Shown piece after piece: positions 22,736-31,982 of a stretch of 57,172 bases of DNA. Made by a program: the position numbers and the translations under genes. Origin of the DNA: a virus; the IMG/VR virus record IMGVR_UViG_3300006947_002434, positions 1 to 57,172 of that record, one strand, 5' to 3'. The notes under the pieces are model-generated. The model was not told the DNA's origin. It made no database searches and saw only the letters and a list, made by a program, of their open reading frames with translations. Each line of letters begins with the position of its first letter. The stretch's first letter is position 1.

Positions 22736-22895
22736 CTGTTTCTTCATTATTAATTAATTCCATTGTTAGTGGTCCTCTGTTTCGAGAGTATTGTTCGATG
22801 GTCCATTCTACTGTTTTATCTGTTATGAACTCTTTGAATTCATGAGTTTGTGATTGTTCTCCTTCTGTTTTTATTTGAAATGTTAATTTTCTCAT
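22728..22895 (-). CDS. Small hypothetical protein (55 aa)
   Basis: The frame starts MRKLTFQIKTEGEQSQTHEF and ends LINNEETDG. It overlaps the dehydrogenase start by 8-20 nt and shares TAATG with the stop of the 223-aa gene. No family recognised; beta strand followed by helix. Confidence 0.6.
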   Translation of the reverse strand: MRKLTFQIKTEGEQSQTHEFKEFITDKTVEWTIEQYSRNRGPLTMELINNEETDG

Positions 22896-23566
22896 TATTT
22901 AAAATTTATCCAGTGTTTGCTTTGTTTGATTTGTTTCCATATAAACTCTCTACAGTTAATATTGTCTACTCTACTCAGTAAGAGATCTCCTGGGTTCATA
23001 TGGTAGTTTTTTTGAGCTTTTAAACGTTCTAGTATGTAAGGTTTTACCATAGTATCAGTTCTAAAGTGGTATTTCGGAATTATAAAATCTATTCCTGTGT
23101 GTTGAGGTAGATGTGATGACATATAGTTTATATCAAAATAATATATTTGCATTCCTTTCCAATTACCGTTACCAAATACTTCTTTTAAGAATAACTCTCC
23201 TATATCATTAGAGAAATGATCTGGGTGTTTTTGGAATGAAAGTGGAGAAAATGAATTTGATTGGAGGTCTTTTATTATTGTATCAATAATCTCCGGTATT
23301 AAAACATCTTCTGTAATTTTAATATACCTACTCTGAAGAATGTCAGATACTGTTTCTAGTACAATGCTCTCATGTCTTTCCCATTCGTCTCTTACTGGAA
23401 TGTATACTTTAATCTCAGGATCATTTTTATCTAATGATCTAAAGAATTTATCTTCTATTACTTCCCAGCCTTTATTATTGTATTTGATTTGTTTAATTGC
23501 TTGGCTAGCATTTTTAAACAATCCCATTATGTACGTCTTATCCTTACCTGCTAATCTTGATGACAT
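22895..23566 (-). CDS. Hypothetical protein of the sugar operon (223 aa)
   Basis: No secure family. VYIPVRDEWERHESIVLETV (about 54-73) and WKGMQIYYFDI (about 135-145) are compatible with an alpha/beta enzyme such as a sulfotransferase or glycan-modifying protein, but no PAPS loop can be read. It lies 2 nt from a GT2 gene in the operon. Confidence 0.5.
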   Translation of the reverse strand: MSSRLAGKDKTYIMGLFKNASQAIKQIKYNNKGWEVIEDKFFRSLDKNDPEIKVYIPVRDEWERHESIVLETVSDILQSRYIKITEDVLIPEIIDTIIKDLQSNSFSPLSFQKHPDHFSNDIGELFLKEVFGNGNWKGMQIYYFDINYMSSHLPQHTGIDFIIPKYHFRTDTMVKPYILERLKAQKNYHMNPGDLLLSRVDNINCREFIWKQIKQSKHWINFK

Positions 23567-23568
23567 CT

Positions 23569-24360
23569 TTATAGTTTTATCCCTTTAATTATTTCCCCTG
23601 TTTTAGGATTGTGTGAATTATTAGCATATAGTTTAGGCCTTATACCCCATTTATATTCAAATAGATCTGCTGCTGGTCCTTCTGTTGCTTTAAACATTGC
23701 TCCGTCTTTCCCATTCTTTGTAGCTGTACTTCCGAAATGGTAGAAGTGACCTTTACTGGTCCTACTAAAAGTCTTTCCAGTTAACTCTAACTTCAAAAAG
23801 AAGTCCCAGTCACATATAAAAGGAGATTGGTACATTGTATCGAAACCTCCTACTGTCATATAATCTTGCTTACTCATTGCGAAGGGAAATATTCCTCCAT
23901 CCACTGTTAGCCTTGAATGTCTTATAGTAGGTTCATATTCTAGATACTCATCGTACTTAAATTCAGAGGGTTGACCAAAATCTTTTACCGGGAAGTTAAA
24001 CATTCCTGGTCCTGTAGGCTCTATTTGATTAATAGTTAGTACATTACCAGGGTGTAAATCTTCTTCAATTATCTTATCCCAATCTTTACAGAGAACGTTA
24101 TCATCATTAATAATACAAATTGTCTCATTACTAGCATTCATTACTCCAAAGTTCAATGCTGTTTGCATTCCTTTGTTATTCTTAAAAGTTAAGATCGTTA
24201 TTTGATCTGTATACTTTTTTAGAATATGTGATGATTCTTCTGCGAATCCATCGACTACAACTATGATCTCATTCTTTTTAGATTGATTCTCTGTAGCGGA
24301 TTTCAAGCATATGTCTAGTATCTCTGGACTTCTATATGTTGGTATTACTAAACTAATCAT
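23569..24360 (-). CDS. Family 2 glycosyltransferase (GT-A)
   Basis: 263 aa. It begins SLVIPTYRSPEILDICLKSA, has ETICIINDDNVLCKDWDK (nucleotide-sugar/metal-binding DD site) and DWDFFLKLELTG at the acceptor side, as in GT2 enzymes. Acceptor and donor unknown. It overlaps the epimerase gene by one base. Confidence 0.85.
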   Translation of the reverse strand: MISLVIPTYRSPEILDICLKSATENQSKKNEIIVVVDGFAEESSHILKKYTDQITILTFKNNKGMQTALNFGVMNASNETICIINDDNVLCKDWDKIIEEDLHPGNVLTINQIEPTGPGMFNFPVKDFGQPSEFKYDEYLEYEPTIRHSRLTVDGGIFPFAMSKQDYMTVGGFDTMYQSPFICDWDFFLKLELTGKTFSRTSKGHFYHFGSTATKNGKDGAMFKATEGPAADLFEYKWGIRPKLYANNSHNPKTGEIIKGIKL

Positions 24361-25406
24361 TATTTATTCTTCCAAAAACTATATATTCCTTTTTCAAGTT
24401 CATATTTTTTCCATACGAACCTTTCTTTCATTGGCTGGTATTTAGCCCAATCCCACATTTTAGTAAGGCCTTCTTCAATATCTATCTTATGTTCAAAGCC
24501 TAAGATCTTCTGTGATTTAGTCCAGGTTGGATACGCATCCTTAACTTCATGTCTTGATTCCTTATAGGCTACTGGTACTTCAGTTAATCTTTTAACATCT
24601 ATTTCTGATCCTTGTCCTATAACTTTTCTTAACACTGCACAAGCTTCATTAATAGTGGTAAATTTAATACCTCCTAAGTTTATAATTTCTTTAGATGCTT
24701 CTGGTAGATGTGCTGCTTTCCAAAATGGCTCTAAAGCATCGTCTACATAACTCCAAGCTCTAGTTTGTTCACCATCACCGAAGATAGTCATAGGTTCAGC
24801 TGCCATATATTGATACATCCAAATACCTAGAACGTTTCTATATTTATCCCATATGTTCTGTTTACGTCCGTATACATTATGGGGTCTAATAATACAGTAA
24901 TCTAAACCGTGCTGTGTTCCTGCACATTTAATATCCATCTCACAAGCATATTTAGCAATACCATAAGGGTCAATAGGTTGAGGTTGATCATCTTCGTGGA
25001 ATGGTCTCTTGCCTTCCCATCCGTGACCGTATACAGCCATAGTAGAAGTAAATACTAACCTAGTAACATCGTTTTTAATACATTCATTAACAACTATAGA
25101 AGTTACTGTTAAGTTATTATTGTAATTAAATGATCTTACAAAAGGAGATAGACCTTCTGCTGCATATGCTGCAAAGTGGTATACATAATCTGGTTGTTCT
25201 TTCTTAAAGATGTCTTCTAACTTACCATCAGTAATATTTGTCTTATAAAATGTTACATCTTTAGGAACGTTATCAATATAACCTCCGCTTAAATCATCTA
25301 CACCCACCACTCTGGTGTTTGGTTTGGTTTCAATGATATACTCTGCTAGACGAGAACCTAGAAGTCCAGCTACTCCTGTAATAAGAATTGTTTCTTGTTT
25401 ATTCAT
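24360..25406 (-). CDS. NAD-dependent sugar epimerase/dehydratase (extended SDR)
   Basis: 348 aa. N-terminal TGVAGLLGSRLAEYI (GxxGxxG), VDDLSGG after beta-2, catalytic Thr/Ser region VFTSTMAVYG and YGIAKYACE (Y..K; about 156-164). Fits UDP-glucose 4-epimerase-like or nucleotide-sugar dehydratases. It supplies a precursor for the surrounding glycosyltransferases. Confidence 0.9.
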   Translation of the reverse strand: MNKQETILITGVAGLLGSRLAEYIIETKPNTRVVGVDDLSGGYIDNVPKDVTFYKTNITDGKLEDIFKKEQPDYVYHFAAYAAEGLSPFVRSFNYNNNLTVTSIVVNECIKNDVTRLVFTSTMAVYGHGWEGKRPFHEDDQPQPIDPYGIAKYACEMDIKCAGTQHGLDYCIIRPHNVYGRKQNIWDKYRNVLGIWMYQYMAAEPMTIFGDGEQTRAWSYVDDALEPFWKAAHLPEASKEIINLGGIKFTTINEACAVLRKVIGQGSEIDVKRLTEVPVAYKESRHEVKDAYPTWTKSQKILGFEHKIDIEEGLTKMWDWAKYQPMKERFVWKKYELEKGIYSFWKNK

Positions 25407-26092
25407 AATTTATTCCAATTTATTAATGGTGACAGCCAAGCTGTTTCACCGTGAGTTGAGTACCCTGGTATAGGAGTGACCAACAGTTTATTTATTTTTC
25501 CTAGTTCTAAAAACATTTGGAAGTCGTTAGGATGGCTTCCATCTGTATGCTTACGAAGAATACTTTCAGTTTCTTTTAACGTCTCTACTGTAGCAGCAAA
25601 TGTCATAGTAGTGCTGTTAGTAATCTTCCAATGTGTGCTCTCTGATAAATATACCCTAGTTGCTTCTGCTCCTCCTTCACAATGTGGATTACCTCCTTTA
25701 GAAGGATCTAAATACTTATCAGGATGATCATATAAAGATACGAACTTTGCTCCTAAATTCAAACCTTCTTCTAATATTATTCTGCTTTCTGGTCTGTGAA
25801 GGTAATCATTTTCTATAAAATATACTGTATCATTATCAGGTAATGTTAATGCTTCATCTAAAGCTAAATTAAAAGTAGCAGCTCCATTTCCTTTAGAAGC
25901 ATATAGTATATTGTTCCTACTAACATACTTCTGTATCATATTATTAGTTTCTTCAGATACATTATCTGCTATAACTAACCATTCACAATCATCAAATACT
26001 TTAACTGCATTAGCTAAACATTTTTCATTATCTATATAATCTGGTTTATCTTTTTTATAACCAGCATCTGATATTCTGTATATTATTTTCAT
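25403..26092 (-). CDS. Glycosyltransferase-like protein (GT-A fold)
   Basis: 229 aa. A short Rossmann-like N-terminus (MKIIYRISDAGYKK), DTVYFIENDYLHRPES with an E-N-D in the DxD place (about 90-105) and a C-terminal acceptor region with HPNDFQMFLELG. Most likely a glycosyltransferase related to GT2. The substrate is unknown. It overlaps both neighbours by ATGA. Confidence 0.65.
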   Translation of the reverse strand: MKIIYRISDAGYKKDKPDYIDNEKCLANAVKVFDDCEWLVIADNVSEETNNMIQKYVSRNNILYASKGNGAATFNLALDEALTLPDNDTVYFIENDYLHRPESRIILEEGLNLGAKFVSLYDHPDKYLDPSKGGNPHCEGGAEATRVYLSESTHWKITNSTTMTFAATVETLKETESILRKHTDGSHPNDFQMFLELGKINKLLVTPIPGYSTHGETAWLSPLINWNKL

Positions 26093-26913
26093 CTATATAA
26101 TCTATGTTTTAATAGTTCATTGAATTCTATATTATTATTCTTTAAATGTATCCAGAGTAATTCTTCCCAACACATTCTTTGGTAGGGATGAGTGTCCATT
26201 ATATCTTGCCAAGTATTAATTAGATTACAGTATACATCCATATTCTTTGATGTACTAAAACCAAAACTATCAGCTATTCCTTTTGGGTGAGGGCAGCCTG
26301 TTGGGACTGTAATTTTATCTAAATCGAATTGATTAAAATGAATTGGGCTAAATAGTTTAATATCTGTTCTTGATCTTACTACAACATCATATTTAAATCC
26401 TTTCTCATCTTCGTAATCAGATTTTAATTTATTAGCTCTATACATTGAAGTCAACATACTCTCTCCAAAATCGCTTCTAATACCAGGTGCTGTTCTGTTT
26501 GGGTACATACCATAACAAAATATCTTTTGAGGTTCTATTAGACTTCTAAAAGGTTTATATAATTCAAAGTACTCCTTAAATGAATCAGTAGGTATATTAT
26601 CCATTAGATGTTTTTTCTGCATTAGTGCTTCCCATCGAGTAGGGGTTTTTGTCATATTTGGATTACCTCCTCCATTCAGCCAACGTGTACCGTATTCCCA
26701 AGGTTCTATATCCCATGAGTGAATAAATACATCTAAGTCATATCTAGGGCCTCCTCCTTTATTATCATCACCTATAAGAAACATATTAAGAGATTCATCA
26801 TAACCCTTTTTGACGAATCTAGATTGCCCTGACATACATAATGCTACTTTGAATTTCTTTATTGGTTCTAAGTCTTCTTGCATCTTTTGTGATTCTGTGC
26901 TTACTTCTATCAT
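26089..26913 (-). CDS. Glycosyltransferase-like protein, paralogue of 29726..30607
   Basis: 274 aa. It contains VALCMSGQSRFVKKGYD, LDVFIHSWD, YDVVVRSRTDIKLFSP and FGFSTSKNMDVYCNL. The second gene at 29726..30607 has the same order: LLGGQLRHWD, FFLSTWDDG, YDCIVATRPDIYFDL, FIIGSSNSINIYCNL. This is a phage/algal-virus type of putative sugar transferase. Exact activity unknown. Confidence 0.65.
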   Translation of the reverse strand: MIEVSTESQKMQEDLEPIKKFKVALCMSGQSRFVKKGYDESLNMFLIGDDNKGGGPRYDLDVFIHSWDIEPWEYGTRWLNGGGNPNMTKTPTRWEALMQKKHLMDNIPTDSFKEYFELYKPFRSLIEPQKIFCYGMYPNRTAPGIRSDFGESMLTSMYRANKLKSDYEDEKGFKYDVVVRSRTDIKLFSPIHFNQFDLDKITVPTGCPHPKGIADSFGFSTSKNMDVYCNLINTWQDIMDTHPYQRMCWEELLWIHLKNNNIEFNELLKHRLYR

Positions 26914-27359
26914 CTGTAGTTTTTAATTACATCGCTACATATACCTAAGCAGTTACTCAAATCTTGAGTTGGAACGGTTTCAGGGAGTACTGCTATACTA
27001 TTAGAAGATAGGGACTTTCCAGGGAACGTCCAAATATATCCACGAGAAGTTATAGTAAAATCATCCTCTTGATGCCAGAAGTAGTTTAAATGTGCTCCGA
27101 TTGGATCTATCTCTTTTAGCTTTAATAAAGCTTCTGCATTTTTACAATGAATCCATAACTTAGTTCCATAGTCTTCTAATAAAGAAAGAGGTATGTTATA
27201 CTCAGGATCATCATGACCTAATCTAAACTTACCTTCCATGAACCAGAAATCTACTTCAACATTATAACCTTGCCTAACAGCCTCTAGTATATAATCAGGT
27301 GAGTTTTCTCTTTCTGGGTTGGGTCCGTTAATATTTCCTCTATGAGAAATTAGTATCAT
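26910..27359 (-). CDS. Glycerophosphodiester phosphodiesterase-like (short)
   Basis: 149 aa. SHRGN (4-8), PERENSPDYI (about 14-23), EVDFWF (about 36-41) and LGHDD (about 49-53) are GDPD barrel motifs. Full-length GDPDs have about 240 residues, so this is a short form. It may cleave or transfer glycerophosphate on a glycan. Context: glycosyltransferase operon. Confidence 0.7.
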   Translation of the reverse strand: MILISHRGNINGPNPERENSPDYILEAVRQGYNVEVDFWFMEGKFRLGHDDPEYNIPLSLLEDYGTKLWIHCKNAEALLKLKEIDPIGAHLNYFWHQEDDFTITSRGYIWTFPGKSLSSNSIAVLPETVPTQDLSNCLGICSDVIKNYR

Positions 27360-27709
27360 ATTTCTTCTATACGTTTTGATTTATCATCTATAACTAAATC
27401 GAAATGTGGTTTAGTTGGATGGCAAAAAGGGCCATCTCTGTAACCTACTATTACATCACTAAATCTACAACCCCAATCCTTTAGTTGATTCTTTGTAAAT
27501 TCGTAATGATCTACCATTGATACTGATCCTCTAGCTGTCCAGTATGTGATAAGCCAACCTTCGTCGTGCATCTTATTTATTTTTGCAATATTTTCCTGTA
27601 TAGGTTCAGCTAAGTCATAACGTCTTCCCCCAGGGAAAATTGCGATGGTTTCATCTATATCTACTAATGCTTTCTTTTGTCCGTCTGAAAATGCTTTACT
27701 TGATTTCAT
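27356..27709 (-). CDS. HAD-family phosphatase (small)
   Basis: 117 aa. DIDETIAIFPGG (motif I, D17/D19-type), TYWTARGS (motif II), DLVIDDKS (motif IV); it lacks a cap domain. Similar to phage and KdsC/HAD-IIIC-like small phosphatases that may act on sugar phosphates. Its start lies after the only 53-nt gap in the 15-kb operon. Confidence 0.8.
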   Translation of the reverse strand: MKSSKAFSDGQKKALVDIDETIAIFPGGRRYDLAEPIQENIAKINKMHDEGWLITYWTARGSVSMVDHYEFTKNQLKDWGCRFSDVIVGYRDGPFCHPTKPHFDLVIDDKSKRIEEI

Positions 27710-27762
27710 ATTAGGCCTTTTGGGTCTGATTGTCTAAGTCTCTTTTTTTGTATGTAGTTCCT

Positions 27763-28644
27763 TTATACGAGTTTATAGATTTCTCTTATTACTTGTTTGT
27801 CTGTTAAGAATGGATCTAAAGTAACATGACCTGCATCTGGGAAGTAGTATTTAGGTCCTAATTTAGGATCTTCCATCTTTCTTATTACTCCATTGGGACC
27901 ATATAGCTGGTGAACAAAGTCTCCAGTTATAATTGTCTTAGTCCCTACTCCTGCAGCTAAGTTAGCAAGTCCTCCTTCTGCTCCTACAAAAGCATCACAA
28001 TATTTCATTACCGATGCTTCGAACAGAATTGATTTTGGATCATCATCTCTTATCTCTGTTGTATTAGCTTGAGACTTTCCAGGCATTCCTAATTGTAATA
28101 TAGTATACCTTTCTGATAGAGCTTTAACGATACCATGGGTATCTCTATTAGCGCCACCGTAGCCTTTGTTAGGAACATCTATTCCAGCTGCATATTGCTT
28201 TTTATTAAATAGAAATGTTCTTTCTTGCCAGTTACCCATTACACCAATTACCTTTTTACCTTTAGGTAGAGACATAAATAACTCTCTAGCTTTAAGATCT
28301 AAACCATCATTGGTGTATAGTTTATAAGAAGGATCTGAGTTTTTAAAGTTCTTTCTTGCTTTATACTCTGTTACCGGTGGTACTTCGAAACCTAAAGGAC
28401 CTAACTTAATCGTCCTATTGTATTTCATTACCTTGGGTAACATTTCCGGTCTTGTTATAGGACCGTTTGGTCTAGATACATGAACTGTCCTAATGAAAGG
28501 ATTGTTCTTAACTAGTGATTTCATTTGAGGAAATCCTATTAAATAATCGACTTGGTCGAACTCTTTAGATAATTCCTCTGCTAATCCAGTGGCAAATGCT
28601 ATATCGCCAAAGAATCCATGTGTTGCTACTAATACTTTACTCAT
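27763..28644 (-). CDS. Family 9-like (heptosyltransferase) glycosyltransferase
   Basis: 293 aa. HGFFGDIAFATGLAEEL near the N-terminus, VIGVMGNWQERTFLF at the second domain start, then EASVMKYCDAFVGAEGGLANLAAGVGTKTII (about 225-255), the ADP-heptose-type GT9 donor site. Probably acts in glycan assembly. Confidence 0.8.
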   Translation of the reverse strand: MSKVLVATHGFFGDIAFATGLAEELSKEFDQVDYLIGFPQMKSLVKNNPFIRTVHVSRPNGPITRPEMLPKVMKYNRTIKLGPLGFEVPPVTEYKARKNFKNSDPSYKLYTNDGLDLKARELFMSLPKGKKVIGVMGNWQERTFLFNKKQYAAGIDVPNKGYGGANRDTHGIVKALSERYTILQLGMPGKSQANTTEIRDDDPKSILFEASVMKYCDAFVGAEGGLANLAAGVGTKTIITGDFVHQLYGPNGVIRKMEDPKLGPKYYFPDAGHVTLDPFLTDKQVIREIYKLV

Positions 28645-29023
28645 AACTTTTGTAAGATTTTTCTTCTACCAGCATTGAACCAGTAAGTTTGTTAATTTGT
28701 TTTTTTATAGCAGCCCTTTTATCGTTCTCAATGTATACCGATCTTGCTATTGTAATGAACTCATCATTGAATTTCTTTGATTGTTCACAGGCTCTTATTG
28801 CATCTTCCATAAACCATAATTCTTGATTTACTTCTGATAGTTTTAGGAACAGATCCTTTAATGGATGTCCAAATTCTTCTATTAATTCTATATAACTAGG
28901 ATTTAGTGTTTCTAGCTCTTTTGTTATATTATCTAATTTATCTACCTCTTCTATACGTAAACTTTTAATTTCCAATATAGATAACTTATCTAATAATTCT
29001 CCTATTGATACTTCTACTTTCAT
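28637..29023 (-). CDS. DUF6165-like helical protein
   Basis: 128 aa, all-helical: VEVSIGELLDKLSILEIK, then heptads and ENDKRAAIKKQINKLTG. This pattern is found in small proteins beside glycosyltransferases in bacteria and phages (DUF6165). Function unknown. It overlaps both neighbours by 4-8 nt. Confidence 0.75.
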   Translation of the reverse strand: MKVEVSIGELLDKLSILEIKSLRIEEVDKLDNITKELETLNPSYIELIEEFGHPLKDLFLKLSEVNQELWFMEDAIRACEQSKKFNDEFITIARSVYIENDKRAAIKKQINKLTGSMLVEEKSYKSYE

Positions 29024-29733
29024 ACTTTAAAATTATTAATTTTTAACCATGTAACTTTCTCCCATCCTGCTTCTTTAAATTCAAATGTTTTAACATCAGC
29101 TGAAAGATCTAGATAACCTATTTGAGGGAAGGTTTTATTATACTGCTCTAAGAGTTGATGATTGTTAATAAAGTCTTTATCGTCTCTTGGTGGGCAATTA
29201 TCTTTATGATCTAATGCATAGAATAACCCTTTCTCCTGCCTAAAACATTGTAGATTTTTATTTGCTAATCTTAATCTAGTTTCTTCTTCTTCTTTCCCCC
29301 ATCCAATATAAAGAGGGTTGAAACCGTTTATAGCTTCCATATGTGATCTTGAAAGCATAAATACTCCACCCCAGTGGTTGCCTACATCTTGATAAAAATT
29401 CTTATAACCATCAGGAATATCACCTAGTCTTTTAGGTTTATTATGTTCATCTAAGAATAATACTCTCTTAACCGGGTAAGTAGGTGAGTTATTTATTAAT
29501 TCATACTTTACATCATCACTTGGTACGTAGTCCACATCATGAAATATTATAACATCTCCTTTTGTATACTTAAATCCTATATTATAAAGAGAAGAAAGTC
29601 TAAACTTCTCAGTATCGTCTTGCTCTGCCACAATTATTTCATAATCCTTACCTTCAAATTTCTTATGCAGGGAAGGCATTAGTAATTCTATATGATCTTT
29701 ACGATCCCTGTATGGAATTATTATACTATACAT
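29020..29733 (-). CDS. Galactosyltransferase-like (GT7-type) glycosyltransferase
   Basis: 237 aa. YSIIIPYRDRKDHIELLM (N), IIFHDVDYVP (DxD-like, about 63-72) and HWGGVFMLSRSHMEAINGF followed by YIGWGKEEEETRLRL (about 127-165) match the beta-1,4-galactosyltransferase signature (WGxEDDD). Probably transfers galactose or N-acetylgalactosamine. Confidence 0.85.
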   Translation of the reverse strand: MYSIIIPYRDRKDHIELLMPSLHKKFEGKDYEIIVAEQDDTEKFRLSSLYNIGFKYTKGDVIIFHDVDYVPSDDVKYELINNSPTYPVKRVLFLDEHNKPKRLGDIPDGYKNFYQDVGNHWGGVFMLSRSHMEAINGFNPLYIGWGKEEEETRLRLANKNLQCFRQEKGLFYALDHKDNCPPRDDKDFINNHQLLEQYNKTFPQIGYLDLSADVKTFEFKEAGWEKVTWLKINNFKV

Positions 29734-30607
29734 TTTGGAAAGGAAATTTTAAATGTTTTTGTTTTCCACTTTTCACAAATGAGCGATTTAATTCAAAGAA
29801 CTTATTGGTGAATTTTTTACGAAAATCATCGGTTAATCTATTGTATATATTATCTAATTCACCACTTTTGTATAAATCACTAATCCAATCAACATGAGTT
29901 GCTCTTGTAATAGTACCGGTGTTCAGTCCATTTTGTGGACCTGGTGAGATACATAGATTGATAATCATTTGTTTTACGAGATACGTGGCATGTGTAACGT
30001 GTCCAAGTACTCGGTTATTAGATAGTGTATAATCCATAATAGTATCATGTAAATTACAATATATATTTATAGAATTTGAACTACCTATTATAAATTTATC
30101 ATCCGAATAATAACACTCTTCCGGTTCACCATTTATCATTTTTACGTAAGGTAATGTTCCAGTTTCAGTATATACACCCATTGATGGAATCAATTGATGA
30201 GATTTTTTTCCAATAATAAGTTCGTTAATCGAATCTAATAATCCCAAATCAAAATAAATATCAGGCCGTGTTGCAACGATACAGTCATATTTTACATTAG
30301 TTTCAGTTACATAATCATTCTTAAGTTTATTTACTTGTTTTAATAAATAATAATATGATGAAACACTACATTTATTGAGTTTAGGGCTGTATTGTACGAA
30401 TTCATATTTTGTTAGGAATGGGTATGAACTCATATCGTAATCAATCCTATCAAATCCATCATCCCACGTTGATAAGAAAAAATCATATTGTACATCTGGG
30501 TATATACTGTTGTATAATTCAAACATTTTAGATGTAATATCCCAATGTCTTAATTGTCCTCCAAGTAATATGGCTATTCTTATTTTCTTTTCTGTAAATG
30601 ATTTCAT
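29726..30607 (-). CDS. Glycosyltransferase-like protein, paralogue of 26089..26913
   Basis: 293 aa. Motif order as in 26089..26913 (see there): GGQLRHWD, STWDDG, RPDIYFD, DDKFIIGSSNS. Overlaps both neighbours by 4-8 nt. Its role in glycan assembly is by context. Confidence 0.65.
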   Translation of the reverse strand: MKSFTEKKIRIAILLGGQLRHWDITSKMFELYNSIYPDVQYDFFLSTWDDGFDRIDYDMSSYPFLTKYEFVQYSPKLNKCSVSSYYYLLKQVNKLKNDYVTETNVKYDCIVATRPDIYFDLGLLDSINELIIGKKSHQLIPSMGVYTETGTLPYVKMINGEPEECYYSDDKFIIGSSNSINIYCNLHDTIMDYTLSNNRVLGHVTHATYLVKQMIINLCISPGPQNGLNTGTITRATHVDWISDLYKSGELDNIYNRLTDDFRKKFTNKFFELNRSFVKSGKQKHLKFPFQNV

Positions 30608-31449
30608 TTATTTACGTTTAATTCTGGTATTCTATCATATTGGTGTACAAAAATGTATTTCTTTCCATCATGAGTGTAGACTTCTTTATCTTTTATATAG
30701 GGTTCTGGTTCGTTTAATTGTTTAATATTTTCTGGTTTAGTTTTATCCATAAAGGTTCCACAATGTATAGCTAATCCTTCTTCTGATTTAGCTTTTTTAA
30801 CTTTATCGAACCATACTGTCTTTAACATCAGATTCATCCCTACTTGATCCGCTACTTGATGCCCTATTCCTAATAGGTAATTGAATAAAGCAAAGTCTTT
30901 AAGTGCTTCTGCATATCCTCCTACTACTCCTACATTGTAGATAGTTTCGTTGGCTACCTCCCTATAAAAGTAGGGTCCAAAATTCTTTAAGAATGTATCT
31001 TTCCCCCAAGGTTCATTTTCAAATGTAAGTCCTTCAGATGCAAAGACTAGTAACTTATCTCCTAAGTTGGTATCAAGCCATTTAATAGGGTCTCCCTGTA
31101 AATAAACGTCTCTAACATCAGTTAAGAAGACGTACTTGTACTTACCTATGCTGTCAGCTATTAACTGGTAGGTATGAAAGAACCTAGAATTATGTACTAG
31201 TGTGTAACTATCAGTTACACTGACTTGTCCTGTATTAGGATTAAATTTTTCTACCTGTTTGCCAAAATGGTCATGTTTTATAGTATAAGATACAATACCT
31301 TGATCTTTAATATACTGTTTTACTTCGTCAGTGCTTCCATAATCAAGTAATATGATAACTCCTTTGAAGTGTTCCTTAGTAGATTCAATCCATTTATCTA
31401 TCTGGTTAATATTTAAATCGCAAATTGCTCCTAATATTAGATTAGTCAT
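30604..31449 (-). CDS. Glycosyltransferase-like protein (GT-A, DVRD)
   Basis: 281 aa. A strand-turn N-terminus (LILGAICDLNINQIDKWI), VFLTDVRDVYLQGDP (DxRD as DxD equivalent, about 108-122) and NVGVVGGYAEALKDF (about 172-186), typical for the family of putative galactosyl-/glycosyltransferases in marine phages. Donor unknown. Confidence 0.75.
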   Translation of the reverse strand: MTNLILGAICDLNINQIDKWIESTKEHFKGVIILLDYGSTDEVKQYIKDQGIVSYTIKHDHFGKQVEKFNPNTGQVSVTDSYTLVHNSRFFHTYQLIADSIGKYKYVFLTDVRDVYLQGDPIKWLDTNLGDKLLVFASEGLTFENEPWGKDTFLKNFGPYFYREVANETIYNVGVVGGYAEALKDFALFNYLLGIGHQVADQVGMNLMLKTVWFDKVKKAKSEEGLAIHCGTFMDKTKPENIKQLNEPEPYIKDKEVYTHDGKKYIFVHQYDRIPELNVNK

Positions 31450-31982
31450 TATATACCGAATTGTGTTAATTTATCTTTAAATGATTCAAATCCAATCTTA
31501 GCATACTTAAGCCATTGGTCTTGACTGCCATCATCACTTACCCATTTATATGAATATACGATAATTCCTGCAGAAAAACAACTTTCTGCAATAGAATATA
31601 GTTCCATATCTACTATATCACATTCTTTTATTTTATCTTTGTAACTATCTAAATGATTATCAGATGGATCATACATATGATCTGTAGTTAAGCATTTGAC
31701 TTCACCGCCAGGTAAGTACAATTCTTCCGGAATATAAAAACCTTTTGTGTCGATATCGTTTATAACTGTAGATACTTCTAATACTTCTCCTAATTCAAAA
31801 TCTTTAAGGTTGCCGCAGGATCCAAAGTTAATTACTATATCTGGTCGGTGTTCTAAAATTAGTCTTGTTGTATTAATTGCAGCATTAATTTTACCGATTC
31901 CAGTAAGGTGTATTGGTACTCCTCTTATTTCTTTACTGTTGTGTTCATAATCTGTAGCTGATAGTAACAGTATTTTATCCAT
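31449..31982 (-). CDS. MTA/SAH nucleosidase-like nucleoside phosphorylase
   Basis: 177 aa (typical MTAN about 230). GIGKINAA (about 28-35), INFGSCG (about 51-57), VDMELYSIA (about 123-131; the catalytic glutamate region), VSDD (about 148-151; catalytic Asp). It would hydrolyse methylthioadenosine or S-adenosylhomocysteine to adenine. It overlaps the APRT gene by 8 nt, so the two can convert by-products of SAM use to AMP. MetK is also encoded (48922). Confidence 0.8.
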   Translation of the reverse strand: MDKILLLSATDYEHNSKEIRGVPIHLTGIGKINAAINTTRLILEHRPDIVINFGSCGNLKDFELGEVLEVSTVINDIDTKGFYIPEELYLPGGEVKCLTTDHMYDPSDNHLDSYKDKIKECDIVDMELYSIAESCFSAGIIVYSYKWVSDDGSQDQWLKYAKIGFESFKDKLTQFGI